Source of the DNA: Streptomyces hyaluromycini
GTDB taxonomy: Bacteria; Actinomycetota; Actinomycetes; Streptomycetales; Streptomycetaceae
DNA length: 64,000 bases
Reading direction: 5' to 3'
Assembly (NCBI RefSeq): GCF_002217755.1
Contig: NZ_BCFL01000016.1
Location: 416,319 to 480,318, forward strand
Of this stretch, positions 1 through 7,514 are shown piece by piece. The translations under genes and the position numbers were made by a program. How positions within the stretch are numbered: the stretch's first letter is position 1; each line of letters opens with the position of its first letter. The notes under the pieces are model-generated. The model had not been told where the DNA came from, made no database searches, and saw only the letters and a list, made by a program, of their open reading frames with translations.

Positions 1-290
1 CTCGGCGGAGCCAGACTCGTGATCGACGGAGCCGGCACAACGCTGTAGGTGAAGGTCACGTTCTGGGTGCTGGTTCCCGTCGGCCCCGTGACCGTCACCC
101 TGACCGTGCCGGTCCCTGCCGGAGTTGTGGCCGTGATCTGCGTGTCGCTCACGACGGCCACGTCGGTGGCGAGGCGTGAACCGAACCTGACCGCGATGGC
201 GCCGGTGAAACCGGAACCGCTGATCGTGACGGCGGTGCCTCCTGCCGGATTGCCTTGGCTGGGGCTGACGCTGGTCACTAAGGGTGCCAT
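1..290 (-). CDS. IPT/TIG Ig-like domain protein (partial, runs off the window)
   Basis: Reading from an ATG at 290 on the minus strand gives a protein starting MAPLVTSVSPSQGNPAGG, followed by TAVTISGSGFTGAIAVRFG and later TATTPAGTGTVRVTVTG. This is the standard IPT/TIG immunoglobulin-like fold signature (S-P--G---GGT-V-I-G-GF----V-FG). A second domain begins at VPAPSITSLAPP, just before the edge, so the gene continues beyond position 1. No signal peptide is seen at the start. A clear AAGGAG Shine-Dalgarno lies just upstream of the ATG. It follows another IPT/TIG gene on the same strand, separated by two hairpins. IPT/TIG proteins act in adhesion, extracellular polymer binding or as phage decoration domains; the specific role here is unknown. 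Confidence 0.85.
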   Translation of the reverse strand, partial: MAPLVTSVSPSQGNPAGGTAVTISGSGFTGAIAVRFGSRLATDVAVVSDTQITATTPAGTGTVRVTVTGPTGTSTQNVTFTYSVVPAPSITSLAPP

Positions 291-326
291 GATGCTTCTT
301 CTCCTTCTTGTGCCGTGCGGACGACC

Positions 327-358
327 GCGCCCTGACCAATGACTGTTGGCCAGGGCGC
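327..358 (-). terminator. Hairpin between IPT/TIG genes
   Basis: GCGCCCTGACCA at 327-338 pairs with TGGCCAGGGCGC at 347-358 with one mismatch. It is the second of two stem-loops read after the 438-1241 gene. Confidence 0.5.
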
Positions 359-364
359 GAAGGG

Positions 365-400
365 CACCGTCGGCCGCGCCGTGCGACGCGGCCGACGGTG
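365..400 (-). terminator. Strong terminator hairpin after IPT/TIG gene
   Basis: CACCGTCGGCCGCG (365-378) pairs perfectly with CGCGGCCGACGGTG (387-400) across an 8-nt loop, 37 bp downstream of the 438-1241 stop codon. There is no U-tract, as usual for Streptomyces. Confidence 0.7.
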
Positions 401-437
401 GCTGTGCGTGGTGCCGCCAGTCCCCCGTCCAGAACTG

Positions 438-1241
438 TCAGGTGATGGTGAAGGGGATGGTGTCGGTGCCGCCGGAGGTGGTCACGGTGATGGTTCCCGG
501 GTTGACGGGGTCCGGGACCAGCGTGCCGCCGGGCACGGTGCTGAGGATGAAGGTGCCGGAGCTGGAGGCGGTGAGGTCCGGCTCGGTGTGAGTCCCCGTC
601 GAGTCGGTGTAGGTGACCGACAGGAGGTTGTCGAGGCACGAGCCGTTGATCGTGACCGGGTCTCCGGCGGTGCCCGACGTCGGAGCCGTGCCCGTGAGGG
701 TCGGCGGGTTCTGGTAGGTGACGAACGAGGTGCCCGCCGTACCCGTGCCGCCGGCTGTGGTGACCGTGATCTGCTGGGAGTCCGAGCAGCCCGCCGGGGT
801 GTGCGCCGGCGCCGTGACGGTGACCGAGGTGTTGCTGCCGCCGGCGGCGAAGGCCACCGTGCCGGCAGAGCCCACGGTGACCTGGCCTCCGGCCGCGAAG
901 CCGGTGCCCAGGACCGTGAGCAGGCCACCTGCGGGAGACAGGGTCGCCGGACTCGACGAGACGGTGCTCGGCGCCGCGATGACGAAGAACGACTGCCCGT
1001 TGCTCAGGGTTCCGTTCGAGAGCTTCACGCTGACCTGGACCTGGCCGGAGCACGGGGCGGTGGCGGGGACCACGAACTTGACCAGGATGTTCGAGACCGA
1101 CGTCGGAGTGACGGTGGTCCCGCCGAAGTTCACCGTGGTGGTGGTGGCTAACCCTGTGCCGTTGATGTCGACGACGTCGCCGACCTTGCCCTGGTTGGTG
1201 CCGCTGGTCTCGTCCACCACTGAGGTGATGACTGCTGCCAT
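438..1241 (-). CDS. Protein with three IPT/TIG domains
   Basis: 267 residues, made almost entirely of three IPT/TIG Ig-like domains. Domain 1 is about residues 1-85 (ITSVVDETSGTNQGKVGD then VDINGTGLATTTTVNFGG). Domain 2 is about 88-175 (STVSSSPATLSPAGGLLTV then LGTGFAAGGQVTVG). Domain 3 is about 178-267 (PPTLTGTAPTSGTAGD then VTINGSCLDNLLSVTY). There is no signal peptide or membrane segment, so export would need a non-Sec route, or the protein is cytoplasmic or phage-like. The ATG at 1241 has AAGGAG 7 nt upstream. Paired Cys residues in each domain suggest disulfides. It is likely functionally linked to the neighbouring IPT/TIG gene. Role unknown; adhesin-like or virion-decoration roles are inference only. 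Confidence 0.85.
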   Translation of the reverse strand: MAAVITSVVDETSGTNQGKVGDVVDINGTGLATTTTVNFGGTTVTPTSVSNILVKFVVPATAPCSGQVQVSVKLSNGTLSNGQSFFVIAAPSTVSSSPATLSPAGGLLTVLGTGFAAGGQVTVGSAGTVAFAAGGSNTSVTVTAPAHTPAGCSDSQQITVTTAGGTGTAGTSFVTYQNPPTLTGTAPTSGTAGDPVTINGSCLDNLLSVTYTDSTGTHTEPDLTASSSGTFILSTVPGGTLVPDPVNPGTITVTTSGGTDTIPFTIT

Positions 1242-1262
1242 GGGTCTCTCCTTTTGTTCGTG

Positions 1263-1505
1263 TCACTCTGCGCAGGGGTGCGCCGGGAGCATGAGGGCCG
1301 CGGCCACGGACCGGATCTCGTCGGCGCACAGACGCCGGGAGAAGTGGGGTGACATCGCGGGATGGGAATGCGGACCCTTGCGGGTCCCCGGTCGCCACGG
1401 CCTTGGCCGGAGGCCATCTGAGCGAGGTGGCGACTTGAGACGGGACTCGTTGCCTCTCCTGGTCTGGTGCGAGAGGGCGAGTCGTGCGCGGAACGGGACG
1501 GGCAC
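1263..1505 (-). CDS. Possible small hypothetical protein upstream of IPT/TIG gene
   Basis: An 80-codon frame ends 21 bp before the IPT/TIG start at 1241. Its tail (LCADEIRSVAAALMLPAHPCAE) is reasonably protein-like and GC-rich at third positions, while the N-terminal half is Arg/Pro-rich and looks like noise. A shorter version could start at the internal Met (MSPHFSRRL). No family is recognised. If real, it would be the first gene of the IPT/TIG transcript. Low confidence; it may be untranslated leader. Confidence 0.25.
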   Translation of the reverse strand: MPVPFRARLALSHQTRRGNESRLKSPPRSDGLRPRPWRPGTRKGPHSHPAMSPHFSRRLCADEIRSVAAALMLPAHPCAE

Positions 1506-1527
1506 CGGAGTCCCGGTGCTACCGAAA

Positions 1528-1546
1528 CGCTCACCTGATGTGAGCG
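1528..1546. promoter_or_regulatory. Inverted repeat, possible operator for IPT/TIG transcript
   Basis: CGCTCAC-CTGAT-GTGAGCG, a perfect 7-bp dyad with 5-nt spacer. It lies in a relatively A/T-rich stretch (about 1547-1625) that is the likely promoter zone for the minus-strand genes. Confidence 0.35.
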
Positions 1547-1683
1547 AACCAAAAGAGAGAAAAGCGCGATAGGTGGAACAAGAGATTTCAGGAAGCTTGT
1601 GCGACTATAAGAAAAAGCTTCGGCCTTATACTCCGTACGCCGGGGTACGCCCCTTTCCTCCCTGGAGCCCGCGATCGACTGCG

Positions 1684-1735
1684 TTCGAAACGCCCCGCGC
1701 CCCTGGCAGATGCCAGGGGCGCGGGGCGTTTCGAA
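1684..1735 (-). terminator. Very long perfect terminator hairpin
   Basis: A 25-bp perfect stem (1684-1708 with 1711-1735) starts TTCGAAACGCCCC and closes on a GA dinucleotide. It lies 22 bp past the stop codon of the beta-helix gene and insulates it from the IPT/TIG transcript. Confidence 0.85.
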
Positions 1736-1757
1736 CCTCAGGGGGTCACCTCACGGT

Positions 1758-2846
1758 TCACCCCGTGCAGCCGGCGAGCGCCGGGACGCAGTTGTCCGGG
1801 TGGTTTCCGGAAACCGTGGTCGCGGTGAGCGTCACCGTACCGCCGTCGGAGAAGATTCCGCCGCCTTGGCCGCCGTTGGCCGTGTTTCCGGTGACGCCGG
1901 CCGCGACCAATTGCGTGGTGCCGGCATGACTGAACACTCCGCCGCCGTTCAGCGTGGCCGTGTTTCCCGATACCGGGCTGGCCGACACCCTCAGGGTGCT
2001 TCCGAAATTCGCGATACCGCCGCCGTAACTCCCCGCGGTGTTTCCGGTGATCCGGGTGACGTTGACGGTGAGGTTGCCGCCTCCGGCGAAGACACCGCCG
2101 CCCTCGAAGGTGGTCGTGACATTGCCCTGGATCGTGGCGCTGCTCAGCAGCGTGGTTCCATAGCTCGCCACACCGCCGCCCGTGTACATCGCGGTATTAC
2201 CGGAGATCGTTCCGCCGGAGTACGTGAGCGTGGCGGGCGTATTGACGTGGATGCCGCCGCCGTCCCCCGCCGTGTTGCCGGTCAGATTGGTCGTCAAGAG
2301 GGTCGCCGTGCCGCCCGAGTCGACTTCGATGCCGCCGCCGATACCGCTCGCGGTGTTGCCGGTGACAGGGGACCGGCTCAGGGTAAGCGTCCCCAGGTCG
2401 AGGATGCCGCCGCCGTCAACAGCCTTTCCGCCGGAGATGGTGACCCCGCTGACCATGAGCTCCCCGCCGTGGGCGACCTCCGCGATCCGGAAGTCCGGCG
2501 CCGAGGCACCCCGTTTGACAGTCGCTCCGCTGCCGTAGATGGTCACGTTCCCGGTGATGATCGGCAGCCCGTCGGGACCGTGGGTGCCGGTCGCCGCCAC
2601 TGAAGTCAGCGTGTACACGCACCCCGTGGCCAGTGCGACGGTCCCGCCTCCCGGGGCGCTGTTGGCGTTGCTGACGGCGGTGACCAGGGCTGCCGCGTTC
2701 CCGCAGGGCACGGGGGCCACGGCAGACTTCCTGCCGTCTTCCTTCACTAGGTTCTCGTCGGCGGACGCCGGGGCGGAAAACGCCCCCGCCGATACCACCA
2801 GCACCATGACGGGTATGAAAACGCGGATCGTGGTCGCGGGTCGCAC
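1758..2846 (-). CDS. Secreted right-handed parallel beta-helix repeat protein
   Basis: The start is a GTG at 2846, because AAGGAG sits 7 nt upstream and because this start gives a clean Sec signal peptide (VRPATTIRVFIPVMVLVVSAG, cleavage near PASA-DE). An in-frame ATG at 2882 would add a charged stretch and bury the Shine-Dalgarno. The mature part (about 330 residues) contains roughly ten repeats of the type GN-A---GGGI (for example GNTASGIGGGIEVDSGG, GNTAGDGGGIHVN, GNTAMYTGGGVASYG). These are coils of a right-handed beta-helix like polymorphic outer-membrane/choice-of-anchor proteins. C-terminal CVPALAGCTG may form a disulfide. No anchor or LPXTG motif, so it is probably released. Possible roles are adhesion or polysaccharide binding or cleavage; no catalytic residues can be assigned. 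Confidence 0.85.
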   Translation of the reverse strand: MRPATTIRVFIPVMVLVVSAGAFSAPASADENLVKEDGRKSAVAPVPCGNAAALVTAVSNANSAPGGGTVALATGCVYTLTSVAATGTHGPDGLPIITGNVTIYGSGATVKRGASAPDFRIAEVAHGGELMVSGVTISGGKAVDGGGILDLGTLTLSRSPVTGNTASGIGGGIEVDSGGTATLLTTNLTGNTAGDGGGIHVNTPATLTYSGGTISGNTAMYTGGGVASYGTTLLSSATIQGNVTTTFEGGGVFAGGGNLTVNVTRITGNTAGSYGGGIANFGSTLRVSASPVSGNTATLNGGGVFSHAGTTQLVAAGVTGNTANGGQGGGIFSDGGTVTLTATTVSGNHPDNCVPALAGCTG

Positions 2847-3495
2847 GAAGTGTCTCCTTAGGCGTTCGTGAGTAGCAGCCACGACTCAGACTGCGCTGGG
2901 GGATAACGATCGGCATCCGCTCGGCTGCTGGACGAGTGACAGGGTTCTGCCGAACGACGGCTCGCCGCGGCGGCGCGCCCCGGGAGCGACGACGCGACGG
3001 AGCCGCAGACCAGCGGCACGGCGCGCCTTCGGTGCGTCAGAATTCCTGTTTCGCCCTGGCCCTCCTGGAACGGGGTACCCCGGTCGTCCGGCAAGGGAGG
3101 GAGCAAATCCGTGAACGTGCCGCACAGCCGCTGCGCCGTGTGGACATCGGCAGGACGGACGCCGAGGTATCCGCCCGCACGCCGAGGACGTGGCGCCGAA
3201 GGGATCGTTCACCGACGAGACCACGGCCTGGCGCTCAAGAACGCACGCGGTGCTCGCTCTACGGCGCTCACGGGAACTTAAATTACAATACGTCAATGCA
3301 TCGCGGGTGCTCTGTTCGGGCCCGAATGCGCCCTTCCGCTACCCGACCCATCGCAGAAGAATTGAACTCCGAGCGATGCCGGCGCCGACCGGTGCACCGT
3401 CCTCGCCAACCATCGCCGGGCCGACGCCGCCCCAGGGCTCGGCGCGATCGACGCACGAGCGCGCGATTCCCGAAGGCGAAAACCTGGAGGGGGCC
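2847..3495. other. Gene-poor intergenic region between beta-helix gene and DUF1360 gene
   Basis: About 650 bp between two divergent genes. Several open frames cross it, but they are Arg/Pro/Ala-rich and lack ribosome sites or family signatures. The only A/T-rich patch (about 3278-3300) contains TACAAT at 3284-3289, a possible -10 for the plus-strand gene. No RNA gene or repeat was seen. Confidence 0.5.
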
Positions 3496-3783
3496 GTGAA
3501 CCTCACGCAATTCATACTCGCGCTCGGTTCCACCTGTCGCATAACGAGATTCGTCGTCAAGGACACGCTCGCAGCCGGCTTCCGGATCCGGGTCGCGGAC
3601 CGTTTCGGCGACGAGTCCAAGCTCGCATACCTCGTGACGTGCACTTGGTGCACCAGCATCTGGGTCGCCGGCGGCGTGGCACCGCTGGCTTACCACCTCG
3701 GTGAATCTCCATGGATTCAGATTCCCGCAGCGGCACTGACCTTGTCCTACCTGTCCGGAGTCGCGTCGCTCTGGCTCGACTGA
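3496..3783 (+). CDS. DUF1360-family small membrane protein
   Basis: A GTG at 3496 preceded by GGAGGGGG gives 95 residues: MNLTQFILALGSTCRITRF, then a Cys-containing core with CTWCTSIWVAGG, then a hydrophobic tail (AAALTLSYLSGVASLWL). The CxWCxSxW motif and two hydrophobic segments (about residues 45-65 and 75-92) match the DUF1360 family of small predicted membrane proteins, found in sporulating bacteria and in actinophages. A longer frame starting near 3190 is not coding-like and is rejected. Function is unknown. Its company (IPT/TIG, MGCNCG protein) suggests a phage-derived or surface-associated cassette. Confidence 0.75.
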   Translation: MNLTQFILALGSTCRITRFVVKDTLAAGFRIRVADRFGDESKLAYLVTCTWCTSIWVAGGVAPLAYHLGESPWIQIPAAALTLSYLSGVASLWLD

Positions 3784-3812
3784 CGTCCCTGTTCCTCTTG
3801 GGAACAAGGACG
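3784..3812 (+). terminator. Terminator of DUF1360 gene
   Basis: CGTCC(C)TGTTCC at 3784-3795 pairs with GGAACA(A)GGACG at 3801-3812, with a 5-nt loop and one internal mismatch, immediately after the stop codon. Confidence 0.55.
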
Positions 3813-3973
3813 AGCTTCTCCGGCCGGTTTTCGCGATCAGTGAACGCGACCGCCGGAATTTCGACCTCTCAAGCGTCAAGGGCCGAACCGGGCCCGCTCG
3901 TTACGTGCTGCCTTCCGACCCCAAGAGCGTAATCCCCGGCTTGTGACCCCGAAACTCGAATGGAATGGGAGAA

Positions 3974-4364
3974 ATGGACAGAAGAGGTTTCGTCCAAGCC
4001 GGCTCGGCTGTGGGATGCGCCTTCTTCCCCCGGAGTCTCGGCCTGGCGCCCAGCCGACTGTCACAGGTGTGGACACCACCTGCGGGCCGGCCGGCGGCGG
4101 AACCTCGGTCTCCCTGTGCGGAACCACTTCCTCACCGGCACCGGCATCACCGTGGGGGGCACCCCGGTCACGCCCGCACCCGTCTTCTCCTCAGCCAGCC
4201 AGGTCACCTTCACGGCCCCGGCCCACACGATGGCCCCCAGCTCGTGCGTCGACACGGTGGACATCGCCATCGCCACGTTCGGCGGTACGAGCGTTCCGGC
4301 CGGCAGCCCGAGCCAGTTCTCGCACTACGCGGCCCCGGCTGATCCGCCGACCGGAACGGACTGA
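3974..4364 (+). pseudogene. Frameshifted IPT/TIG domain gene with Tat-like leader
   Basis: Three adjoining frames together spell one protein. The ATG at 3974 encodes MDRRGFVQAGSAVGCAFFP, a twin-arginine-like leader. From 4051 the next frame gives QPTVTGVDTTCGPAGGG, TSVSLCG, a typical IPT/TIG beginning. From 4122 the third frame gives NHFLTGTGITVGGTPVTPAP, SASQVTFTAPAHT and a natural stop at 4362-4364. Both shifts look like loss of one base in a short homopolymer: one C near 4048-4051 and one A near 4122. Repair of both restores about 130 residues. The gene is either decayed or affected by sequencing error. It resembles the intact IPT/TIG genes at the start of the window, on the opposite strand. 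Confidence 0.65.
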
Positions 4365-4417
4365 CAGCACCATACGGCCCCGAGCCCCAGCACCCGGGGC
4401 AGCGGGGCGACATCACC

Positions 4418-4450
4418 GCCGCCTTGGCCAAGCCCCCCGGCCAAGGCGGC
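4418..4450 (+). terminator. Hairpin after frameshifted IPT/TIG gene
   Basis: GCCGCCTTGGCC (4418-4429) pairs perfectly with GGCCAAGGCGGC (4439-4450) around a 9-nt C-rich loop. Confidence 0.65.
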
Positions 4451-4497
4451 GGCCAATGAGACGAGCAGGAACGTCATGGCCATGAAGGAGAACCACC

Positions 4498-4686
4498 ATG
4501 GGCTGCAACTGCGGCGGACAGTCTCACGCCCGCCGGACGATCACCGTGTACCGGCTGACGATGCCGGACGGAACCCACCGCGACTACCTCACCTCACAGG
4601 AAGCCGACGCAGCCAGAAGGCGAACGGACAACAGCGGCACCATCACCGTCGTCACCCTCACCGCCCCGGACGGACGGCAGACGTGA
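4498..4686 (+). CDS. Small MGCNCG-type protein (actinophage-like)
   Basis: 62 residues starting MGCNCGGQ, with ITVYRLTMPDGTHRDYLTS, an Ala/Arg helix (QEADAARRR) and ITVVTLTAPDGRQT. AAGGAG lies 6-7 nt before the ATG. Short proteins with an MGCNCG start and a -DG---f-t--eA-aa pattern are frequent in actinobacteriophage genomes and in Streptomyces next to structural-type genes. The two N-terminal Cys could bind metal or form a disulfide. Function unknown. It supports a phage origin for the 1-4.7 kb patch. Confidence 0.75.
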   Translation: MGCNCGGQSHARRTITVYRLTMPDGTHRDYLTSQEADAARRRTDNSGTITVVTLTAPDGRQT

Positions 4687-4792
4687 CCGCCGTGGCAGGG
4701 GGGCAGTGGCCTTCGGCCAACCCGCGGGCCCTCCGCCGCGATGCGGCAGAGGGCCCCACCACCGGGTCGGGGCTTGTGAAGCCGACGGAGCG

Positions 4793-7417
4793 TCAGCGCA
4801 GCAGCACCCCCGCCCCCTCCGCCGCACTCTCCGACGGCGCCGTCACCAGCCCCAGCTCCGCCCCGGAGGCAAGGAGCCGGTGGGACGGGAGGATGCGGAC
4901 CGTGTAGCCGTAGGGGCCCGTGCGGTCCAGCCCCAGCGGCCCCTCGTAGGTCCAGTGACCCTCCAGGTCCGGGCCTCCCGTCGGCTTCAGCGGTACCGTC
5001 GTCGCGTCCGTGATGCGGTCTTCCGGGTCGACCCGGCCGGAGACCGCCTGGACCTCCACGTCGTCCGGGGCGAGGTCGCCCAGGCGGACCCGGACGCGCA
5101 GGGCGAGGGTGGTGCCCAGTTCGGCGGTGGCCGTCGCGGCCGTGGTGGCGACATGGTCGACCGACACCCCGTGCCAGGCCGCCCGCACCCTGCCCTTCCA
5201 GGCGGACAGTTCACGGGCCGTGTCCTCGGTCATCGAGCGATGGGCGTGCGCCGCGGGGGTGTAGAGGCGTTCGACGTACTCGCGGACCATCCGGCCCGCG
5301 AGCACCTTGGGACCGAGCAGGGTCAGGGTCTGCCGGACCATCTCGATCCAGCGGTCGGGCAGGCCGGTCTGGCCGCGCTCGTAGAAGCGGGGAGTCACCC
5401 GCTGTTCCAGCAGGTCGTAGAGGGCGGCCGCCTCGATGTCGTCCCGGCGGTCGGGATCGGTGCCGGCGCCGTCCGCCGTCGGGATCGCCCAGCCGAAGTC
5501 GGGCTGGAACCACTCGTCCCACCAGCCGTCCAGCACCGAGAGGTTGAGGCCGCCGTTGAGCGCCGCCTTCATCCCGCTCGTCCCGCACGCCTCCAGCGGG
5601 CGCAGCGGGTTGTTCAGCCAGATGTCACAGCCGGGCACGAGCTTCTGCGCCATCGCCATGCCGTAGTCGGGCAGGAAGACGATCCGGTGCCGCACCCGCG
5701 GATCGTCGGCGAACCGGACCAGCTCCTGCACCAGCCGCTTGCCGCCGTCGTCCGCCGGGTGCGCCTTCCCGGCCACCACGATCTGGATCGGGCGGTCCGG
5801 GTGGGTCAGCAGGTCCAGCAGCCGGTCGCGGTCGCGCAGCATGAGCGTAAGACGTTTGTACGAGGGGACGCGCCGCGCGAATCCGATGGTCAGGACGTCG
5901 GGGTCGAGGACGCCGTCGATCCAGCCCAGCTCGGCGGTACCGGCGCCGCGCTGCCGCCAGGACGCCCGCAGCCGCTCCCGCACCTCCAGCACCAGCTGCT
6001 CCCGCAGGCTGCGGCGCAGCTCCCAGATCTCCTGGTCGGCGACCTCGGCGACCGCGTCCCAGCGCTCCGGGCCGCCGACGGTCAGCGCCTCCTCGGTACG
6101 GCGGTCGCCGAGCTGCCGGGCGCCCAGCCGGACCACCTCCGGTGCCACCCAGGTCGGGGCGTGCACCCCGTTGGTCACCGAGGTGATCGGCACCTCGTCG
6201 GGGTCGAATCCCGGCCACAGTCCGGAGAACATCTCCCGGCTGACGTTCCCGTGCAGCAGCGAGACCCCGTTGGCGCGCTGGGCCAGCCGCAGCCCCATCA
6301 CGGCCATGTTGAAGAGGTTGGGCTCGCCGCCGGGGTAGGTCTCCATGCCGAGCCGCAGGATGTGCTCCACGCCGATCCCGGGGAGTTCGGCGTCGGCCCC
6401 GAAGTGGTGGGCGACCAGCTCCCGGTCGAAGCGGTCGATACCGGCCGGGACGGGCGTGTGGGTCGTGAAGACCGTGCCGGCCCGGACCGCCTCCAGCGCG
6501 GAGTCGAAGTCCAGCCCGGCGGCGACCAGCTCGGCGATCCGCTCCAGGCCCAGGAAGCCGGCGTGGCCCTCGTTGGTGTGGAACACCTCCGGCCCGGGGT
6601 GGCCGGTCAGCCGGCAGTACGTCCGTACGGCCCGCACACCCCCTATCCCGAGCAGCATCTCCTGGAGCAGCCGGTGCTCGCTGCCGCCGCCGTAGAGCCG
6701 GTCGGTGACCCCGCGTTCGCCGACGTCGTTCTCCTCGACGTCCGAGTCCAGCATCAGCAACGGCACCCTGCCTACCTGGGCCAGCCAGATACGGGCGCGC
6801 AGCAGTCTGCCGCCGGGCAGCGCGAGGGAGACGTGCGCGGGGGTGCCGTCGGCCTCCTTCAGCAGGGCCACGGGAAGTTCGTTGGGGTCGAGAACGGGAT
6901 AGTGCTCCTGCTGCCAGCCGTCCCGGGACAGGCTCTGCCGGAAGTAGCCGTGCCGGTACAGCAGGCCGACGCCGATCAGCGGCACGCCGAGGTCGCTGGC
7001 CGACTTGAGGTGGTCGCCGGCCAGGATGCCGAGGCCGCCGGAGTACTGGGGCAGGGCGGCCGTGATGCCGAACTCGGGTGAGAAGTAGGCGACCGCGGCC
7101 GGGAGTTCGGCCGACTGGGGCCGGGTCTGGTACCAGCGGTCGCCGGTCACATAGTCGCCCAGGTCGTCGGCGACCGCGGTCAGCCGGCGCAGGAACCGGC
7201 GGTCCCCGGCCAGCTCGGCGAGCCGCGCCGGCGGCACACTGCCGAGCAGCCGCACCGGGTCGCCCTCCGAGGCTGCCCAGCGCTCGGGGTCGACGGCCTG
7301 GAAGAGGTCACGTGTCTCGGCGTGCCAGGACCAGCGCAGATTACGGGCCAGGTCACTGAGGGGGCGGAGGGGTTCGGGGAGAACGGGACGGACGGTGAAC
7401 CGACGGATCGCCTTCAC
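4793..7417 (-). CDS. glgP: Alpha-glucan (glycogen) phosphorylase
   Basis: 874 residues. Catalyses phosphorolysis of alpha-1,4-glucan ends to glucose-1-phosphate (GT35, pyridoxal phosphate). The start is a GTG at 7417 (VKAIRRFTVRPVLPEPLRPL) with GAGGTGG just upstream; longer frames run into non-coding Pro/Ser-rich sequence. Residues about 15-120 are the actinobacterial N-terminal DUF3417 segment (LSDLARNLRWSWHAETRDLF). The middle carries the phosphorylase core (YFSPEFGITAALPQYSGGLG, ILAGDHLKSASDLG, NEGHAGFLGLERI). The PLP-lysine region is CGTSGMKAALNGGLNLSVLD. About 100 residues at the C-terminus form a beta-rich tail. It lies opposite the glgE-treS-mak-glgB genes and completes the alpha-glucan cycle. 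It is the last gene on its strand before a 5' convergent small gene. Confidence 0.95.
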   Translation of the reverse strand: MKAIRRFTVRPVLPEPLRPLSDLARNLRWSWHAETRDLFQAVDPERWAASEGDPVRLLGSVPPARLAELAGDRRFLRRLTAVADDLGDYVTGDRWYQTRPQSAELPAAVAYFSPEFGITAALPQYSGGLGILAGDHLKSASDLGVPLIGVGLLYRHGYFRQSLSRDGWQQEHYPVLDPNELPVALLKEADGTPAHVSLALPGGRLLRARIWLAQVGRVPLLMLDSDVEENDVGERGVTDRLYGGGSEHRLLQEMLLGIGGVRAVRTYCRLTGHPGPEVFHTNEGHAGFLGLERIAELVAAGLDFDSALEAVRAGTVFTTHTPVPAGIDRFDRELVAHHFGADAELPGIGVEHILRLGMETYPGGEPNLFNMAVMGLRLAQRANGVSLLHGNVSREMFSGLWPGFDPDEVPITSVTNGVHAPTWVAPEVVRLGARQLGDRRTEEALTVGGPERWDAVAEVADQEIWELRRSLREQLVLEVRERLRASWRQRGAGTAELGWIDGVLDPDVLTIGFARRVPSYKRLTLMLRDRDRLLDLLTHPDRPIQIVVAGKAHPADDGGKRLVQELVRFADDPRVRHRIVFLPDYGMAMAQKLVPGCDIWLNNPLRPLEACGTSGMKAALNGGLNLSVLDGWWDEWFQPDFGWAIPTADGAGTDPDRRDDIEAAALYDLLEQRVTPRFYERGQTGLPDRWIEMVRQTLTLLGPKVLAGRMVREYVERLYTPAAHAHRSMTEDTARELSAWKGRVRAAWHGVSVDHVATTAATATAELGTTLALRVRVRLGDLAPDDVEVQAVSGRVDPEDRITDATTVPLKPTGGPDLEGHWTYEGPLGLDRTGPYGYTVRILPSHRLLASGAELGLVTAPSESAAEGAGVLLR

Positions 7418-7514
7418 ATTCCACCTCGACGCGAGTGCGGAGGGGGACGCACCGCGCTGTGCGTCCCGTCGTACCCGTCGACGGTAGTCGTTACTTCGAG
7501 GTTGGCGTGGGTGA

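Noticed and set aside
2886..3296. Minus-strand frame in the gap upstream of the beta-helix gene
   Set aside because: TTG start without Shine-Dalgarno, Arg/Pro-rich, no recognisable motif.
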